Of a stretch of DNA of 64,000 nt, positions 28,161-38,431 are shown in pieces. The notes under the pieces were generated by a model that worked only from the letters and a program-made list of their open reading frames with translations, ran no database searches and was not told the DNA's origin. Source of the stretch: an uncultured Sphingomonadaceae bacterium (GTDB lineage Bacteria > Pseudomonadota > Alphaproteobacteria > Sphingomonadales > Sphingomonadaceae); assembly GCA_947494305.1 (NCBI GenBank), contig CANLUL010000001.1:496001-560000 (forward strand), read 5' to 3'. The position numbers and the translations under genes were made by a program. How positions within the stretch are numbered: position 1 is the stretch's first letter; each line of letters starts with the position of its first letter.

Positions 28161-30809
28161 ATGCAAACTACCAATGATATCCGGCGTTCATTTCTTGAAT
28201 ATTTTGGTGATCAAGGTCACGCAATTGTGCCTTCATCTCCGCTTGTGCCCCATAACGATCCGACACTCATGTTCGTGAACGCAGGCATGGTCCCGTTCAA
28301 GAATGTCTTTACCGGTGTTGAAAAGAGTGAATTCAACACTGCAACATCCAGTCAGAAATGTGTCCGTGCGGGTGGTAAACATAACGATTTGGACAATGTT
28401 GGATATACAGCCCGCCACCACACTTTTTTTGAAATGCTTGGGAATTTCTCATTTGGCGATTATTTCAAGGAACAGGCAATCCACAATGCTTGGGAATTGA
28501 TTACGAAGGTTTGGGGTATTTCTGCGGAGAAACTGACCGCAACTGTCTATCACACAGATGACGAAGCTTTTGATCTCTGGAAGAAAATATCTGGTCTTCC
28601 GGACGAGCGAATTATCCGTATTGCGACCAATGACAACTTTTGGTCAATGGGCGACACGGGACCTTGTGGCCCCTGTAGTGAGATATTTTACGACCATGGT
28701 GACCATATAGACGGCGGACCGCCGGGAAGCCCGAATGAAGATGGTGACCGGTTTGTGGAAATCTGGAATCTCGTATTCATGCAATATGATCAGAATGCTG
28801 ATGGCGAGCGATCTGATTTACCAAAACCATCCATCGACACAGGCATGGGTTTGGAACGAGTTGCTGCGGTTCTGCAAGGCACACACGACAACTATGATAT
28901 TGACCTTTTCAAGGCTCTGATTGCAGAGTCTGGATCAATAACCGGAACACATACTAATGGCGATAATAGAGCGAGCCACCGTGTTATTGCGGATCATCTT
29001 CGTGCTTCCTCGTTCTTGGTGGCTGATGGTGTACTGCCAGGCAATGAAGGGCGCGGCTATGTCCTGCGGCGGATTATGCGCCGTGCAATGCGACATGCGC
29101 ATTTACTGGGAGCAAAAGACCCGTTGATGCATAGGCTTGTGGGGGCGCTCACTGGTGAAATGGGCAATGCGTTTCCAGAGTTGATCCGAGCAAAACCGCT
29201 CATTGAAGAAACACTGCTGCGTGAGGAGACCAATTTCCGACGGACGTTGGACAATGGGTTGAAGCTTCTCGATGCAGAAATTGCCGATATGAACGATGGT
29301 GATACTCTGCCCGGTGAGACGGCGTTTAAGCTCTACGACACTTACGGCTTTCCATATGACCTGACTGAAGACGCCCTTCGTGCACAATCCTTGCATGTTG
29401 ACCGCGCCGGATTTGATGCTGCGATGGCTGAACAGAAAGCTGCAGCCCGAGCTGCCTGGAAAGGGTCTGGAGAACAGGCATCTGACGCAATCTGGTTTGA
29501 TATTGCTGAGCGCGAAGGCAGTACGGAGTTTACAGGCTATACTGCAGAGGAAGGCGAGGGCGTTGTTGTAGCCTTGGTTAAGGACGGGGAAGAAGTGCAA
29601 TCTGCCGGCGTCGGCGATGAGCTTTTCTTGCTGTCCAATCAAACGCCATTTTACGGTGAAAGTGGTGGTCAGATGGGCGACAGTGGAGTGATTGCAGGAA
29701 CGGATGATTTGAACGCGATTGTTTCAGGCACTACAAAACCTTTGGGTCGGCTGCATGCGCATCACATAAAAATCGGAACTGGCACAGTATCAGTGGGTGA
29801 TACCATACATCTCGACGTAGATGGCACACGCAGAACTGAATTGCGTGCCAATCACAGCGCAACCCATTTGTTGCACAAGGCTTTGCGCGATCGTTTGGGT
29901 GATCATGTCACGCAAAAAGGAAGTTTGGTAGCACCCGATAGGCTACGTTTTGATTTCTCTCATCCGGTGGCTTTGACATCCGAAGAGATTCGGCAGGTAG
30001 AGACGGATGTGAATGCGCAAATTCGCGGAAACGAAGCAGTTGTGACGCGGTTGATGAGTCCTGATGATGCTGTTGCTGCTGGAGCGCTTGCTCTATTCGG
30101 CGAAAAATACGGCGACGAGGTGCGCGTGTTATCGATGGGCAAAGAAGATACCGTCGATTATTCGGTCGAACTTTGCGGCGGTACGCATGTTACAGCACTC
30201 GGGGATATTGGAGTGTTTGTTGTGATTTCCGAATCAGCAGTTTCTAGCGGTATCCGGCGTATTGAGGGGCTGACTGGAGAAACCGCGAGACTATGGCTTT
30301 CGGGACGAGATGATAAACTGAAAACCATAGCTGCAGTATTGAAGGCATCGCCGGAAGAAGCGGCGGATCGTGTCGCTTTGTTGGTAGATGAACGTAAAAA
30401 GCTTGAGCGTGAACTGGCCGAAGCTAAAAAATCTTTGGCTCTTGCCGGTGATGGAGGCGGCGCACCTGAAGCAACTGATGAAACGATTGGCGATGTCCAG
30501 TTTAATGGTCAAGTGATCGAAGGTCTAAATCCGAAAGAACTTCGCGGACTAATTGACGATGCGAAGAAGAAGATGGGAAGTGGCGTTGGTGCTCTGATAG
30601 CTGTCAACGATGGTAAAGCTGCCGTTGCTGTCGGTGTGACCGATGATCTCACGGATCGCTTTAGTGCTGTGGATTTAGTGCAAGCGGGTGTCGCAGCCGT
30701 TGGTGGCAAAGGTGGTGGTGGGCGCCCTGATATGGCCCAAGGTGGAGGCCCAGATGGTGCTAAAGCAGAAGATGCAATGACTGCTATTAAGTCTGTGCTT
30801 TTGGGGTGA
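28161..30809 (+). CDS. alaS: Alanyl-tRNA synthetase
   Basis: Charges tRNA-Ala and edits mis-acylated Ser/Gly. Full length at 882 residues. Seen: start [20 protein letters not shown], class II core [19 protein letters not shown] and [24 protein letters not shown]; the editing domain zinc motif in [15 protein letters not shown] and later [16 protein letters not shown]; and a C-terminal coiled-coil plus glycine-rich DHHA1-like end ([17 protein letters not shown]). The 3' end overlaps the convergent antiporter gene by 23 bases. No clear Shine-Dalgarno sequence precedes the ATG. Firm identification. Confidence 0.98.
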   Translation: MQTTNDIRRSFLEYFGDQGHAIVPSSPLVPHNDPTLMFVNAGMVPFKNVFTGVEKSEFNTATSSQKCVRAGGKHNDLDNVGYTARHHTFFEMLGNFSFGDYFKEQAIHNAWELITKVWGISAEKLTATVYHTDDEAFDLWKKISGLPDERIIRIATNDNFWSMGDTGPCGPCSEIFYDHGDHIDGGPPGSPNEDGDRFVEIWNLVFMQYDQNADGERSDLPKPSIDTGMGLERVAAVLQGTHDNYDIDLFKALIAESGSITGTHTNGDNRASHRVIADHLRASSFLVADGVLPGNEGRGYVLRRIMRRAMRHAHLLGAKDPLMHRLVGALTGEMGNAFPELIRAKPLIEETLLREETNFRRTLDNGLKLLDAEIADMNDGDTLPGETAFKLYDTYGFPYDLTEDALRAQSLHVDRAGFDAAMAEQKAAARAAWKGSGEQASDAIWFDIAEREGSTEFTGYTAEEGEGVVVALVKDGEEVQSAGVGDELFLLSNQTPFYGESGGQMGDSGVIAGTDDLNAIVSGTTKPLGRLHAHHIKIGTGTVSVGDTIHLDVDGTRRTELRANHSATHLLHKALRDRLGDHVTQKGSLVAPDRLRFDFSHPVALTSEEIRQVETDVNAQIRGNEAVVTRLMSPDDAVAAGALALFGEKYGDEVRVLSMGKEDTVDYSVELCGGTHVTALGDIGVFVVISESAVSSGIRRIEGLTGETARLWLSGRDDKLKTIAAVLKASPEEAADRVALLVDERKKLERELAEAKKSLALAGDGGGAPEATDETIGDVQFNGQVIEGLNPKELRGLIDDAKKKMGSGVGALIAVNDGKAAVAVGVTDDLTDRFSAVDLVQAGVAAVGGKGGGGRPDMAQGGGPDGAKAEDAMTAIKSVLLG

Positions 30810-32619
30810 GTTCGCTCTCTGTTGAGGCCTTTTCATCCTTTATTACATTAGAGATAGATTTTAAGATTGGTTCTTCTTCAAGTTGGCCTTCTGATTGGAT
30901 GTGACGCCTTAACTCATCACGCTTTTCGTGAATGGACGCGATGACCGGCCCCATGGCCACGCCATTCTCGACGAGCACTGCTTCTGAGAGTTGCAACGAT
31001 CCTTCGAGCGCTTCCGGAACCGCATCCGTTGCCCCAGCTTGATATAGTTCCGCAGCATGGTCAATATCACGCGCTCGTGCAATGATCGGAAGATCGGGGA
31101 TCCATGCACGTACTTTCTTGACCAGTTGTACCGATAACACCGGTTCATCCATCGTGAGAACAAGAGCATTAGCGTGGCCCAATCGCAGCTTGTCGAGCAT
31201 TTCGTTGCGAGCGACATTGCCAAAGATGATCGGGTATCCGCCACGTCTTGCTCTAGCAACGGTATCGATATTGGAATCTACAGCCAAGAATTCTTGATCA
31301 TGTGTCTTCAACATATCTGCAACAAGGTGGCCAACCCGCCCAAATCCAATGATAATGGTCTGTTTGGCCTCTATAGGTTTCTCATCGAGTGACGGTTCTC
31401 CACCACCACGCATTTCAACACGGCGAGCCATGTCATGACCGAAGCGTGCCAATAGCGGTGTGATAGTAAGGCCAATAGCGGTCACAATTTGCCAGAATGC
31501 CGCAGTTTGCGGTTGAATTACTTGCGCTTGCGCAGCGGCGGCCAGAACGATCAGGGTCGTTTCTGATGGGCTGGCCATCAAAACACCGGCTTCGGTAGCT
31601 GTTCCTATTCGTGCTCCTGCGAAACGAAGAAGGCCGCCGGTTACAATCGCCTTGACGATAACCACGCCTACAACTGCGGTCACCAATGTAGCCCAGTTTT
31701 CCCATATTACACGTAGATCAATTTGCATGCCCACGGTGATCAGGAACACGCCCAGTGCTAGGCCTTTGAACGGTTCTGTGATAACCTCAACTTCGCCGTG
31801 ATACTCTGTTTCTGCTATCAATAGACCCGCGAGTAACGCGCCAACAATTGGCGATAATCCCGTGGCGGCCGTGGCTAGACTAGCCAATATTATCACCAGA
31901 AGACTAACTGCGAGGAATAGTTCCGGACTTTTAGTGCGTGCCGCTTGCGCAAATATCTTTGGTAAGAGCAATCGACCCAATACCAGCATCGCCAAAATGA
32001 CAAGCCCGCTCCAAAGCAAGGTCTGCCCCAATTCGTCCCAGCTACCCCCTGAGCCGACCACCGGTGAAATCGCACCCAACAGGAAGATGATCGGCACGAT
32101 GGCTACATCTTCAAAAAGCAACATTGCCAGGGCCGCTTTGCCAACCGGGCTTTTGGTTCCGGACATTGGCAGTACAAGTGCGGTAGAGGACAATGCCAGT
32201 GCGAGGCCCAATCCAACCGCACCTTCCCAATTTTGTTGAGGATAGCCATAGAGGAAAATCGCTCCGCCAATAATCGCTGCGGATATGGAAAGTTCCGCAG
32301 CACCAACGCCGAAGACGAGCCTTCGCAGGGACCACAGGCGTTTGAATGACAGTTCTAATCCAATTGAGAACAGCAGCAGTATAATTCCGAACTCAGCGAA
32401 AGGCGCAATAGCTTCTCGATCGTTGATGGTCATATATTGCAACCAATCATATTGACCTTGCAGTGAGCCGAGACCAGATGGCCCAAGTAAAATGCCGACA
32501 AGTATGAACCCGATTATGGGAGTGATTCGAAACCTTGCGAAAGCGGGAATGATGAGGCCTGCGGCACCCAAAATGACTATGGCATCGATGAAAGCTGGAT
32601 TTTCAAGAGGACTGTGCAT
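30787..32619 (-). CDS. CPA2-type monovalent cation:proton antiporter (Kef-like) with TrkA-N domain
   Basis: Inner-membrane antiporter of the CPA2 family (KefB/KefC/YbaL type), likely moving K+ or Na+ against protons. The 610 residues begin with about 12 membrane helices (to about 390), including [35 protein letters not shown] and [21 protein letters not shown] cytoplasmic TrkA-N/RCK nucleotide-binding domain follows (about 412-530) with [21 protein letters not shown] short acidic tail ends the protein. Its last 23 coding bases overlap alaS on the other strand. Ion specificity cannot be deduced. Confidence 0.92.
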   Translation of the reverse strand: MHSPLENPAFIDAIVILGAAGLIIPAFARFRITPIIGFILVGILLGPSGLGSLQGQYDWLQYMTINDREAIAPFAEFGIILLLFSIGLELSFKRLWSLRRLVFGVGAAELSISAAIIGGAIFLYGYPQQNWEGAVGLGLALALSSTALVLPMSGTKSPVGKAALAMLLFEDVAIVPIIFLLGAISPVVGSGGSWDELGQTLLWSGLVILAMLVLGRLLLPKIFAQAARTKSPELFLAVSLLVIILASLATAATGLSPIVGALLAGLLIAETEYHGEVEVITEPFKGLALGVFLITVGMQIDLRVIWENWATLVTAVVGVVIVKAIVTGGLLRFAGARIGTATEAGVLMASPSETTLIVLAAAAQAQVIQPQTAAFWQIVTAIGLTITPLLARFGHDMARRVEMRGGGEPSLDEKPIEAKQTIIIGFGRVGHLVADMLKTHDQEFLAVDSNIDTVARARRGGYPIIFGNVARNEMLDKLRLGHANALVLTMDEPVLSVQLVKKVRAWIPDLPIIARARDIDHAAELYQAGATDAVPEALEGSLQLSEAVLVENGVAMGPVIASIHEKRDELRRHIQSEGQLEEEPILKSISNVIKDEKASTESELTPKAQT

Positions 32620-32678
32620 GAAAGACTTTATACGCGGTTCATGCTATTTGTCAGCAAGTTACATGTTGGAGATTGCGA

Positions 32679-33896
32679 ATGAGTGACATTGACCATGATG
32701 TCCTGATAGTTGGCGGCGGGCCTGCCGGAATGATGGCCGGGCTATTGTTTGCTCGCGCCGGACTAAAGGTAACCGTTCTAGAGAAACATGCTGATTTCCT
32801 TCGTGATTTTCGTGGTGATACCGTTCATCCCTCGACCCTGGAGCTATTTCACCAGTTGGGGTTTCTCGAAGATCTTCTAAAACTACCGCATAGCCGATTG
32901 GATGAAGCTTATGTTCACATGGCTGGCCGGAAGATGAAAGTGGTCGATTTTATGCATCTGCCAGTTTCGGCTCCATTTATTGCGATGATGCCCCAGTGGG
33001 ATTTGCTCGACTTTATGGCGACCAAGGCATCAGGATATCCCGGATTTGAACTGCGTATGGGAACTGAGGCGGTTGATATTACTTTAGATGAAAAAGAACG
33101 GGTTTCCGGGGTAACAACACTCTCGGAGGAAACACTAAGAGCCAAATTAGTGATCGCTGCCGATGGCCGGAGATCGATATTGCGCGGAAAAGCAAAGTTG
33201 CCGCTCGAGGATATCGGTGCACCAATGGATGTATTCTGGTTCCGCGTTGATAAACCCGCAGGGGTTGGCGGTGATGTGTTCGGTACCGTTCAAGTTGGTC
33301 GTTTCATGGTTATGATCGATAGAAACGACTATTATCAATGCGCTTTCATATTCAACAAGGGGCAGGCGGAAGAAGTCAAGGAAGCTGGTCTGGAAGCGTT
33401 CAGGGCGAACCTCAGATCATTAGCTCCCAATCTGGGAAAGGCTTTTGAGCAGATTCAAAATTGGGATCAGGTGAAGACGCTGCAGGTCTCGCTGGATCGT
33501 TTGAAAGAGTGGCACAGACCCGGGCTTCTTGCAATTGGCGATGCAGCACATGCCATGTCACCGATTGCCGGAGTCGGGATCAATATCGCGGTTCAGGATG
33601 CTGTAACAGCAGCCAATGTTCTGGCTGGCCCAATGATGAAGGGAGCCGATCCGGACCAACTTCTCGGACAGGTGTATGACCGGCGAATCAAACCAGTAAA
33701 GCGCATGCAGGCTTTTCAGAAATTTGCTCAGGACAATGTCATTGCCCCTTTGCTCGCCCGCACGAGACCGATAGAGAAACCGTTCTTACCGCTCAAGATA
33801 ATGAATGCAATGCCTTTGCTAAGGCGTATCCTTGGACATATCATTGGAATGGGATTCGGGCGAGAGGATATCCAGTCGCCCGATGTGTTTAACTAG
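32679..33896 (+). CDS. FAD-dependent monooxygenase (PHBH/UbiH-like fold)
   Basis: Class A flavoprotein monooxygenase-like enzyme. The ATG at 32679 has GGAG 8 bases upstream and is preferred over the in-frame TTG at 32673; 405 residues. Seen: the Rossmann dinucleotide motif DVLIVGGGPAGMMAGLLFA at the N-terminus, VIAADGRRSILR (DG motif) near 160, and the second FAD motif LAIGDAAHAMSPIAGVGINI near 285. The substrate is unknown; similar sphingomonad proteins are annotated only as FAD-dependent oxidoreductases. It stands alone between a divergent antiporter and the convergent icd. Confidence 0.88.
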   Translation: MSDIDHDVLIVGGGPAGMMAGLLFARAGLKVTVLEKHADFLRDFRGDTVHPSTLELFHQLGFLEDLLKLPHSRLDEAYVHMAGRKMKVVDFMHLPVSAPFIAMMPQWDLLDFMATKASGYPGFELRMGTEAVDITLDEKERVSGVTTLSEETLRAKLVIAADGRRSILRGKAKLPLEDIGAPMDVFWFRVDKPAGVGGDVFGTVQVGRFMVMIDRNDYYQCAFIFNKGQAEEVKEAGLEAFRANLRSLAPNLGKAFEQIQNWDQVKTLQVSLDRLKEWHRPGLLAIGDAAHAMSPIAGVGINIAVQDAVTAANVLAGPMMKGADPDQLLGQVYDRRIKPVKRMQAFQKFAQDNVIAPLLARTRPIEKPFLPLKIMNAMPLLRRILGHIIGMGFGREDIQSPDVFN

Positions 33897-33905
33897 CCAG
33901 AATTC

Positions 33906-35123
33906 CTACCAGCTATTCATCTCTTTTTCGAGATTGGAACGAATGGCTTCGAAAAATTGCTCTGTAGTCATCCAAGACTGGTCGGGTCCGATCAAAATCG
34001 CAAGATCTTTGGTCATATCGCCATTTTCTACGGTCTGAATGCATACGCGTTCCAAAGTCTCTGCAAAACGCGTGACTTCAGGTGTTTCGTCAAACTTGCC
34101 GCGATAGATGAGGCCGCGCGTCCAGGCGAAAATGGAAGCGATCGGGTTTGTGGATGTCGCTTTGCCTTGCTGGTGCTGGCGATAGTGACGGGTAACGGTA
34201 CCGTGGGCGGCTTCTGCTTCCACGGTTTGTCCGTCTGGTGTCATCAGGACTGATGTCATCAGTCCAAGTGAACCGAATCCCTGTGCTACTGTGTCTGACT
34301 GCACATCGCCGTCATAGTTTTTGCAGGCCCAGACAAATTTACCCGACCATTTCATTGCCGAAGCAACCATGTCGTCAATCAAGCGGTGTTCGTAATCTAT
34401 TCCGGCTTTTTCAAAGTCGGCTTTAAACTCCTGTTCAAACACCTCTTCAAACAAGTCTTTGAAGCGGCCGTCATATTTTTTCATGATGGTGTTTTTGGTC
34501 GAGAGATAAACAGGCCATGCGCGCTGTAGACCATAGTTCATGCTGGCGCGTGCAAAATCACGAATTGAATCATCTAGATTGTACATCGCCATAGCGACGC
34601 CCGCGGACGGGAATTGAAACACTTCTTCATCCTGCACACTGCCATCGTCGCCTTCAAAAATTAACCGAAGTTTGCCAGGGCCCGGAACCAGCATGTCCGT
34701 TGCGCGATACTGGTCGCCAAATGCATGGCGCCCAATCACAATCGGGTCCGTCCAACCAGGTACCAGGCGCGGAACATTGTCGATTACAATTGGTTCACGA
34801 AAAACAACACCGCCCAAAATGTTCCGAATGGTGCCGTTAGGAGACTTCCACATCCGCTTCAGATCAAACTCTTCAACGCGTGCTTCATCGGGCGTAATGG
34901 TCGCACATTTTACGCCGACGCCGTGCTTTTTGATCGCGTTAGCAGCGTCAACGGTGATCTTGTCATTCGTTTGATCGCGTTTCTCAACGGACAAGTCATA
35001 ATAATGCAGATCAATGTCGAGATAAGGTTCAATCAGTTTTTCGCGGATCCATTGCCAGATGATGCGTGTCATTTCGTCGCCATCAAGTTCGACAACTGGA
35101 TTTTTGACCTTAATTTTCGACAT
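33906..35123 (-). CDS. icd: NADP-dependent isocitrate dehydrogenase (eukaryote-like type)
   Basis: TCA-cycle enzyme converting isocitrate to 2-oxoglutarate with NADPH. Length 405 and the start [20 protein letters not shown] place it in the homodimeric subfamily shared with eukaryotes rather than the E. coli type. Seen: [39 protein letters not shown], and the metal-ligand region [20 protein letters not shown] with [20 protein letters not shown]. Divergent from psd across a 182-base gap with no recognised site. Firm identification. Confidence 0.97.
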   Translation of the reverse strand: MSKIKVKNPVVELDGDEMTRIIWQWIREKLIEPYLDIDLHYYDLSVEKRDQTNDKITVDAANAIKKHGVGVKCATITPDEARVEEFDLKRMWKSPNGTIRNILGGVVFREPIVIDNVPRLVPGWTDPIVIGRHAFGDQYRATDMLVPGPGKLRLIFEGDDGSVQDEEVFQFPSAGVAMAMYNLDDSIRDFARASMNYGLQRAWPVYLSTKNTIMKKYDGRFKDLFEEVFEQEFKADFEKAGIDYEHRLIDDMVASAMKWSGKFVWACKNYDGDVQSDTVAQGFGSLGLMTSVLMTPDGQTVEAEAAHGTVTRHYRQHQQGKATSTNPIASIFAWTRGLIYRGKFDETPEVTRFAETLERVCIQTVENGDMTKDLAILIGPDQSWMTTEQFFEAIRSNLEKEMNSW

Positions 35124-35305
35124 AGAAACAGTTCTTTCCTGAATATAGTATTTAGGGAGGATCCTTAAGTTGGAAGTCTCTTAGCAAAGATCGCTATTTG
35201 TTCAACCATCTGTTGTACCAAATAACAGGTGATTGTTGGAAATATGCTAAAGCAAAAGTGTCAGCGAGTGTTGTCATAGCAACACGCTGTCCCTAAGTAG
35301 CCCTC

Positions 35306-36040
35306 ATGGCAATCGAGAAATATAACAATAAGGGTGTTGGTGAAGCTAAATGGTCTTTCCCGCCGGTTCACCCTGAAGGGCGCAAGTTTGCAGTCATTGC
35401 AGCGGGCATAACGGCGATTTTCGCATTTATGGCTTGGGAAACCTTGGCATGGCCTATGGCAGGTGTCACCGCATGGGTGTTGGCATTTTTTCGCGATCCG
35501 AAGCGTGTAACACCATTGGATGATAAATTTATTGTCGCTCCAGCAGATGGTTTAGTAAATTTGATTACGCCGGTTAAGGCCCCGCCAGAATTGCAAGGCG
35601 ACGGCGGTTTAGGTGATGAAGAAATGTTGCGCGTTTCCATATTTATGAGTGTGTTTGATGTGCATATTAATCGCACGCCGATAGAAGGTACGATTAAGCG
35701 CGTTGCATATATATCTGGAAAATTCCTGAATGCTGATTTGGACAAAGCCAGCGAAGACAATGAACGTCAGCATTTTCTGGTTGAACGCAATGATGGTTTG
35801 AAGATCGGTTTTACCCAAATCGCTGGATTGGTTGCGCGAAGGATTATGTCCTTTGTGAAAGAAGGTGATTTTGTTGCCGCGGGTCAGAGAATAGGTTTGA
35901 TCCGCTTTGGCAGCCGTGTTGATGTTTACCTTCCCAAAGGAACGACACCAAGCGTAGTGCTTGGACAGCGCACAATTGCCGGTGAAACGATTATAGCAGA
36001 AATTGGAACTGCGCGCGAAATTGAAGGTGTTGGCCAATAG
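35306..36040 (+). CDS. psd: Phosphatidylserine decarboxylase proenzyme
   Basis: Makes phosphatidylethanolamine from phosphatidylserine. The 244-residue product is the short, membrane-anchored type. A hydrophobic segment occurs at about 30-60, then [38 protein letters not shown] (conserved His) and, near the C-terminus, the self-cleavage site in [14 protein letters not shown], where the serine of GS becomes the pyruvoyl cofactor. The stop overlaps the GTG start of pssA by one base, so the two consecutive steps of PE synthesis are coupled. Confidence 0.96.
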   Translation: MAIEKYNNKGVGEAKWSFPPVHPEGRKFAVIAAGITAIFAFMAWETLAWPMAGVTAWVLAFFRDPKRVTPLDDKFIVAPADGLVNLITPVKAPPELQGDGGLGDEEMLRVSIFMSVFDVHINRTPIEGTIKRVAYISGKFLNADLDKASEDNERQHFLVERNDGLKIGFTQIAGLVARRIMSFVKEGDFVAAGQRIGLIRFGSRVDVYLPKGTTPSVVLGQRTIAGETIIAEIGTAREIEGVGQ

Positions 36041-36828
36041 TGGCTGAAAATGATGCCAAGCGTCCCGAGCGGGGCATTTCTTTGAGATCATTTGCACCCA
36101 ATGCCGTGACTGCTCTGGCATTGTGTGTAGGTCTAAGCAGTGTACGCTTCGCGTATCTCGAAAATTGGGTTTTAGCGGCAGGTGCCATTGTTCTAGCCGG
36201 GATATTGGACGGACTTGATGGTCGTGTAGCACGGTTGCTCAATGCGCAAAGTCGATTTGGTGCTGAACTGGATTCTCTTTCGGATGTTATCGCATTTGGC
36301 GTCGCGCCGGCACTAGTCATGTTTTTTTGGTCCACGCAGCATATGCCACAATTCGGATGGATGTTGTCGCTTACAATGGCGGTTGGCTGTGCACTTCGAC
36401 TAGCAAGGTTCAACGCACATATTGATGATGAGGAAGATCAACCTCACAAGTCGGCAGGTTTTCTAACAGGAATACCAGCTCCCGTTGGGGCAGGTCTTGC
36501 CATGCTTCCACTGTATCTTTGGATGATCACCGATCTCGAAATATTCCGGCACTATAGTATCGTCGCACCGTGGATCGTTGTTATTGCATTTTTGCTCATC
36601 TCAAACACGGCAACCTACAGCTGGTCATCCTTGCGCCTAAGAAAGAACATTCGGCTAGAGGCTCTGGCAATAGTAGCTTTGGCAGGCGTTGCACTGATCA
36701 ACAATCCTTGGATCATGTTGACCGGGATTAGTGTTGGCTACCTTATCTTGATCCCATTTAGCATCAGGAGTTATGCTAAAGTTAAGCGGCAGCGGAAAGC
36801 TGAGTTGGTTGTAAGCCGCGATTCTTAG
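36040..36828 (+). CDS. pssA: CDP-diacylglycerol--serine O-phosphatidyltransferase
   Basis: Integral membrane enzyme making phosphatidylserine, the substrate of the upstream gene product. Starts with GTG overlapping the psd stop. The 262 residues contain several membrane helices and the CDP-alcohol phosphotransferase motif in ILDGLDGRVARLLNAQSRFG continuing AELDSLSDVIAFGVAPA (D-G-x2-A-R-x8-G-x3-D-x3-D). The 3' end overlaps the minus-strand small membrane protein gene by 47 bases. Firm identification. Confidence 0.95.
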   Translation: MAENDAKRPERGISLRSFAPNAVTALALCVGLSSVRFAYLENWVLAAGAIVLAGILDGLDGRVARLLNAQSRFGAELDSLSDVIAFGVAPALVMFFWSTQHMPQFGWMLSLTMAVGCALRLARFNAHIDDEEDQPHKSAGFLTGIPAPVGAGLAMLPLYLWMITDLEIFRHYSIVAPWIVVIAFLLISNTATYSWSSLRLRKNIRLEALAIVALAGVALINNPWIMLTGISVGYLILIPFSIRSYAKVKRQRKAELVVSRDS

Positions 36829-37021
36829 CAATAACCTGATGGGGTTTGATCGTCCGCACCTTTAACGGCGGTTGAGCAATAATGGTCGGAGATTCTTCGT
36901 TCAACCTGTTCAACAAAACCTGTGCAATCCGCTCGCGATATCCGAAAAACATCAAGCCAATGACCAGCAGTGAGCCGGTTAGGGCGATAGCGAAGAATGA
37001 AGCGATTGCGAATCCTAGCAT
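36782..37021 (-). CDS. Small single-pass membrane protein under LexA-box array
   Basis: Not recognised as a named family. 79 residues: one membrane helix at about 2-27 (GFAIASFFAIALTGSLLVIG), then a basic amphipathic stretch (YRERIAQVLLNRLNEE), then a Pro- and Lys-rich tail. Support for reality: an ATG with TAGGT upstream, a TTGACA -35 hexamer at 37079-37084 on this strand, and four GTTC/GAAC half-sites immediately upstream at exact 11-base steps. Small SOS-induced membrane proteins such as SidA and DidA of Caulobacter block division, which suggests by analogy a damage-induced division inhibitor; no sequence similarity is claimed. The 3' end overlaps pssA antisense by 47 bases. Confidence 0.72.
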   Translation of the reverse strand: MLGFAIASFFAIALTGSLLVIGLMFFGYRERIAQVLLNRLNEESPTIIAQPPLKVRTIKPHQVIAKNRGLQPTQLSAAA

Positions 37022-37037
37022 GTAAATACCTATCTAT

Positions 37038-37084
37038 GTTCTTTCTATGAACGCACAATGTTCTATTAATGTTCCTCCTGTCAA
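37038..37084. promoter_or_regulatory. Phased LexA half-site array with embedded -35 element
   Basis: Half-sites GTTC at 37038, GAAC at 37049, GTTC at 37060 and GTTC at 37071 start exactly 11 bases apart; 37060-37074 is an exact GTTC-N7-GTTC LexA box identical in pattern to that of recA. On the minus strand a consensus -35 TTGACA lies at 37079-37084, so the array covers the spacer, -10 and start region of the promoter for the 79-residue membrane protein. No good -10 could be picked. Confidence 0.8.
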
Positions 37085-37293
37085 GGAAAATTTTATAGAA
37101 CATAGGTTGTACGCACGATGAATCTTTAAAGTTACAGCACAGCTTACGATTTTTTGGTTGCATTCCAGGCCTCACATCTTTAACGCGCCCTTCATTCCAC
37201 ATGGAAAGCGCTCATACCGGTGCTGATGCCGGCCTTTCAGGTCGTTTGATGTTCTCAGCTTTCCAGAGGCATAACCGGATAAGGAGAAGTACT

Positions 37294-38316
37294 ATGGCGG
37301 CCCCTGTCGTCACTCTACAGCAATTGATTGAAGCCGGAGCGCATTTCGGCCACCAGACCCACCGCTGGAACCCGAAGATGAAACCATATATCTTCGGCGC
37401 CCGCAACAGCGTCCACATTCTTGATCTTTCACAGAGCGTTCCTCTGTTTGCACGAGCATTGGACTTTATTGCCAATGCTGTGTCTTCAGGCGGCAAGGTG
37501 CTCTTCGTTGGCACAAAGCGTCAGGCACAAGAACCTATCGCTGAAGCAGCGCGTATGAGCGGACAGCATTTCGTCAACCACCGTTGGCTCGGCGGTATGC
37601 TTACCAACTGGAAAACTATTTCAAACTCGATTCGCCGGATGAAGACTCTTGAAGAGCAACTTTCTGGTGACATGGCAGGCTTCACTAAGAAAGAAGCTTT
37701 GCAGATGACCCGTGAGCGGGACAAGTTGGAACTGTCTTTGGGCGGTATCCGTGACATGGGTGGAATTCCCGATGTCATGTTCGTAATCGATGCAAACAAG
37801 GAAGAGCTTGCGATTAAGGAAGCCAATGTTTTGGGTATTCCAGTTGTTGCGATCCTCGACTCCAACGTTGATCCTTCCGGCATTGCGTTCCCGGTTCCTG
37901 GTAATGACGATGCGGCACGTGCCATTCGTCTTTACTGTGAATCTGTTGCAGCCGCGGCCACTAAAGGTGGTCAGGATGCAGCCGTAGCATCTGGCAAGGA
38001 CTTGGGCGCGGCAGTAGCTCCGCCGGTAGAAGCGATTGTTTCCAGCGAAGCCAATGCAAGTGCAATGGCATCTGGTGAAGAAGCAGCGGTGGCAGAAATT
38101 GCCGAGAAGGCCGTTGAAGAGAAACCTGCTGAAGAAGCAAAAGCTGAACCTGTTGAAGCTCCTGCTAAGGAAGAGCCAAAAGCAGAAGAAAAACCAGCTG
38201 AAGAAAAAGCACCTGCCAAAAAAGCAGCGGCGAAAAAACCAACGGCCAAAAAGGCTCCAGCTAAGAAAGCTGCGGCCAAAAAGGATGATGACAAGAAAGC
38301 CGACGAAAAGGCCTAA
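37294..38316 (+). CDS. rpsB: 30S ribosomal protein S2 with long low-complexity tail
   Basis: Small-subunit protein S2. The ATG at 37294 follows AAGGAG at ideal spacing; the longer upstream frame is not translated signal. Of 340 residues, the first 225 or so are S2: [72 protein letters not shown] (in pieces). The remaining about 115 are an Ala/Lys/Glu/Pro tail that first alternates acidic and basic patches ([20 protein letters not shown]) and ends in histone-H1-like [20 protein letters not shown]. Standard S2 is about 240-260 residues, so this is an unusual extension. First gene of the rpsB-tsf-pyrH-frr group. Confidence 0.96.
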   Translation: MAAPVVTLQQLIEAGAHFGHQTHRWNPKMKPYIFGARNSVHILDLSQSVPLFARALDFIANAVSSGGKVLFVGTKRQAQEPIAEAARMSGQHFVNHRWLGGMLTNWKTISNSIRRMKTLEEQLSGDMAGFTKKEALQMTRERDKLELSLGGIRDMGGIPDVMFVIDANKEELAIKEANVLGIPVVAILDSNVDPSGIAFPVPGNDDAARAIRLYCESVAAAATKGGQDAAVASGKDLGAAVAPPVEAIVSSEANASAMASGEEAAVAEIAEKAVEEKPAEEAKAEPVEAPAKEEPKAEEKPAEEKAPAKKAAAKKPTAKKAPAKKAAAKKDDDKKADEKA

Positions 38317-38368
38317 GCTTGAAGCGTCCTTGAGTAGTCATATATTGGCTGCATAAGAAAAATGGTAA

Positions 38369-38396
38369 TGGGGCGGCAAATATGTCGCCCCAATTG
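38369..38396 (+). terminator. Hairpin between rpsB and tsf (attenuator or partial terminator)
   Basis: Arms 38369-38377 and 38384-38392 pair over 9 bases (one wobble) with a GGGGCG core and a 6-base AT loop, followed only by AATT. Position between a highly expressed ribosomal gene and tsf suggests partial termination or mRNA stabilisation. Confidence 0.5.
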
Positions 38397-38431
38397 CACA
38401 TTCCCCACACGAGAAAATTGAGGAACATATA

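Noticed and set aside
36825-37202. A 125-codon minus-strand frame covering the pssA-rpsB gap
   Set aside because: It has no hydrophobic or domain pattern, no ribosome-binding site, and crosses the LexA array; the 79-codon frame in another phase has a membrane helix, start signal and promoter.
37201-37293. N-terminal extension of S2 (31 codons)
   Set aside because: A perfect AAGGAG-spaced ATG at 37294 gives the family N-terminus; the upstream part has no family match and no ribosome-binding site.
38050-38316. Repetitive Ala/Lys-coding DNA as a tandem repeat or CRISPR-like element
   Set aside because: The repetition is amino-acid low complexity in the S2 tail with varied codons, no regular spacing or spacers.
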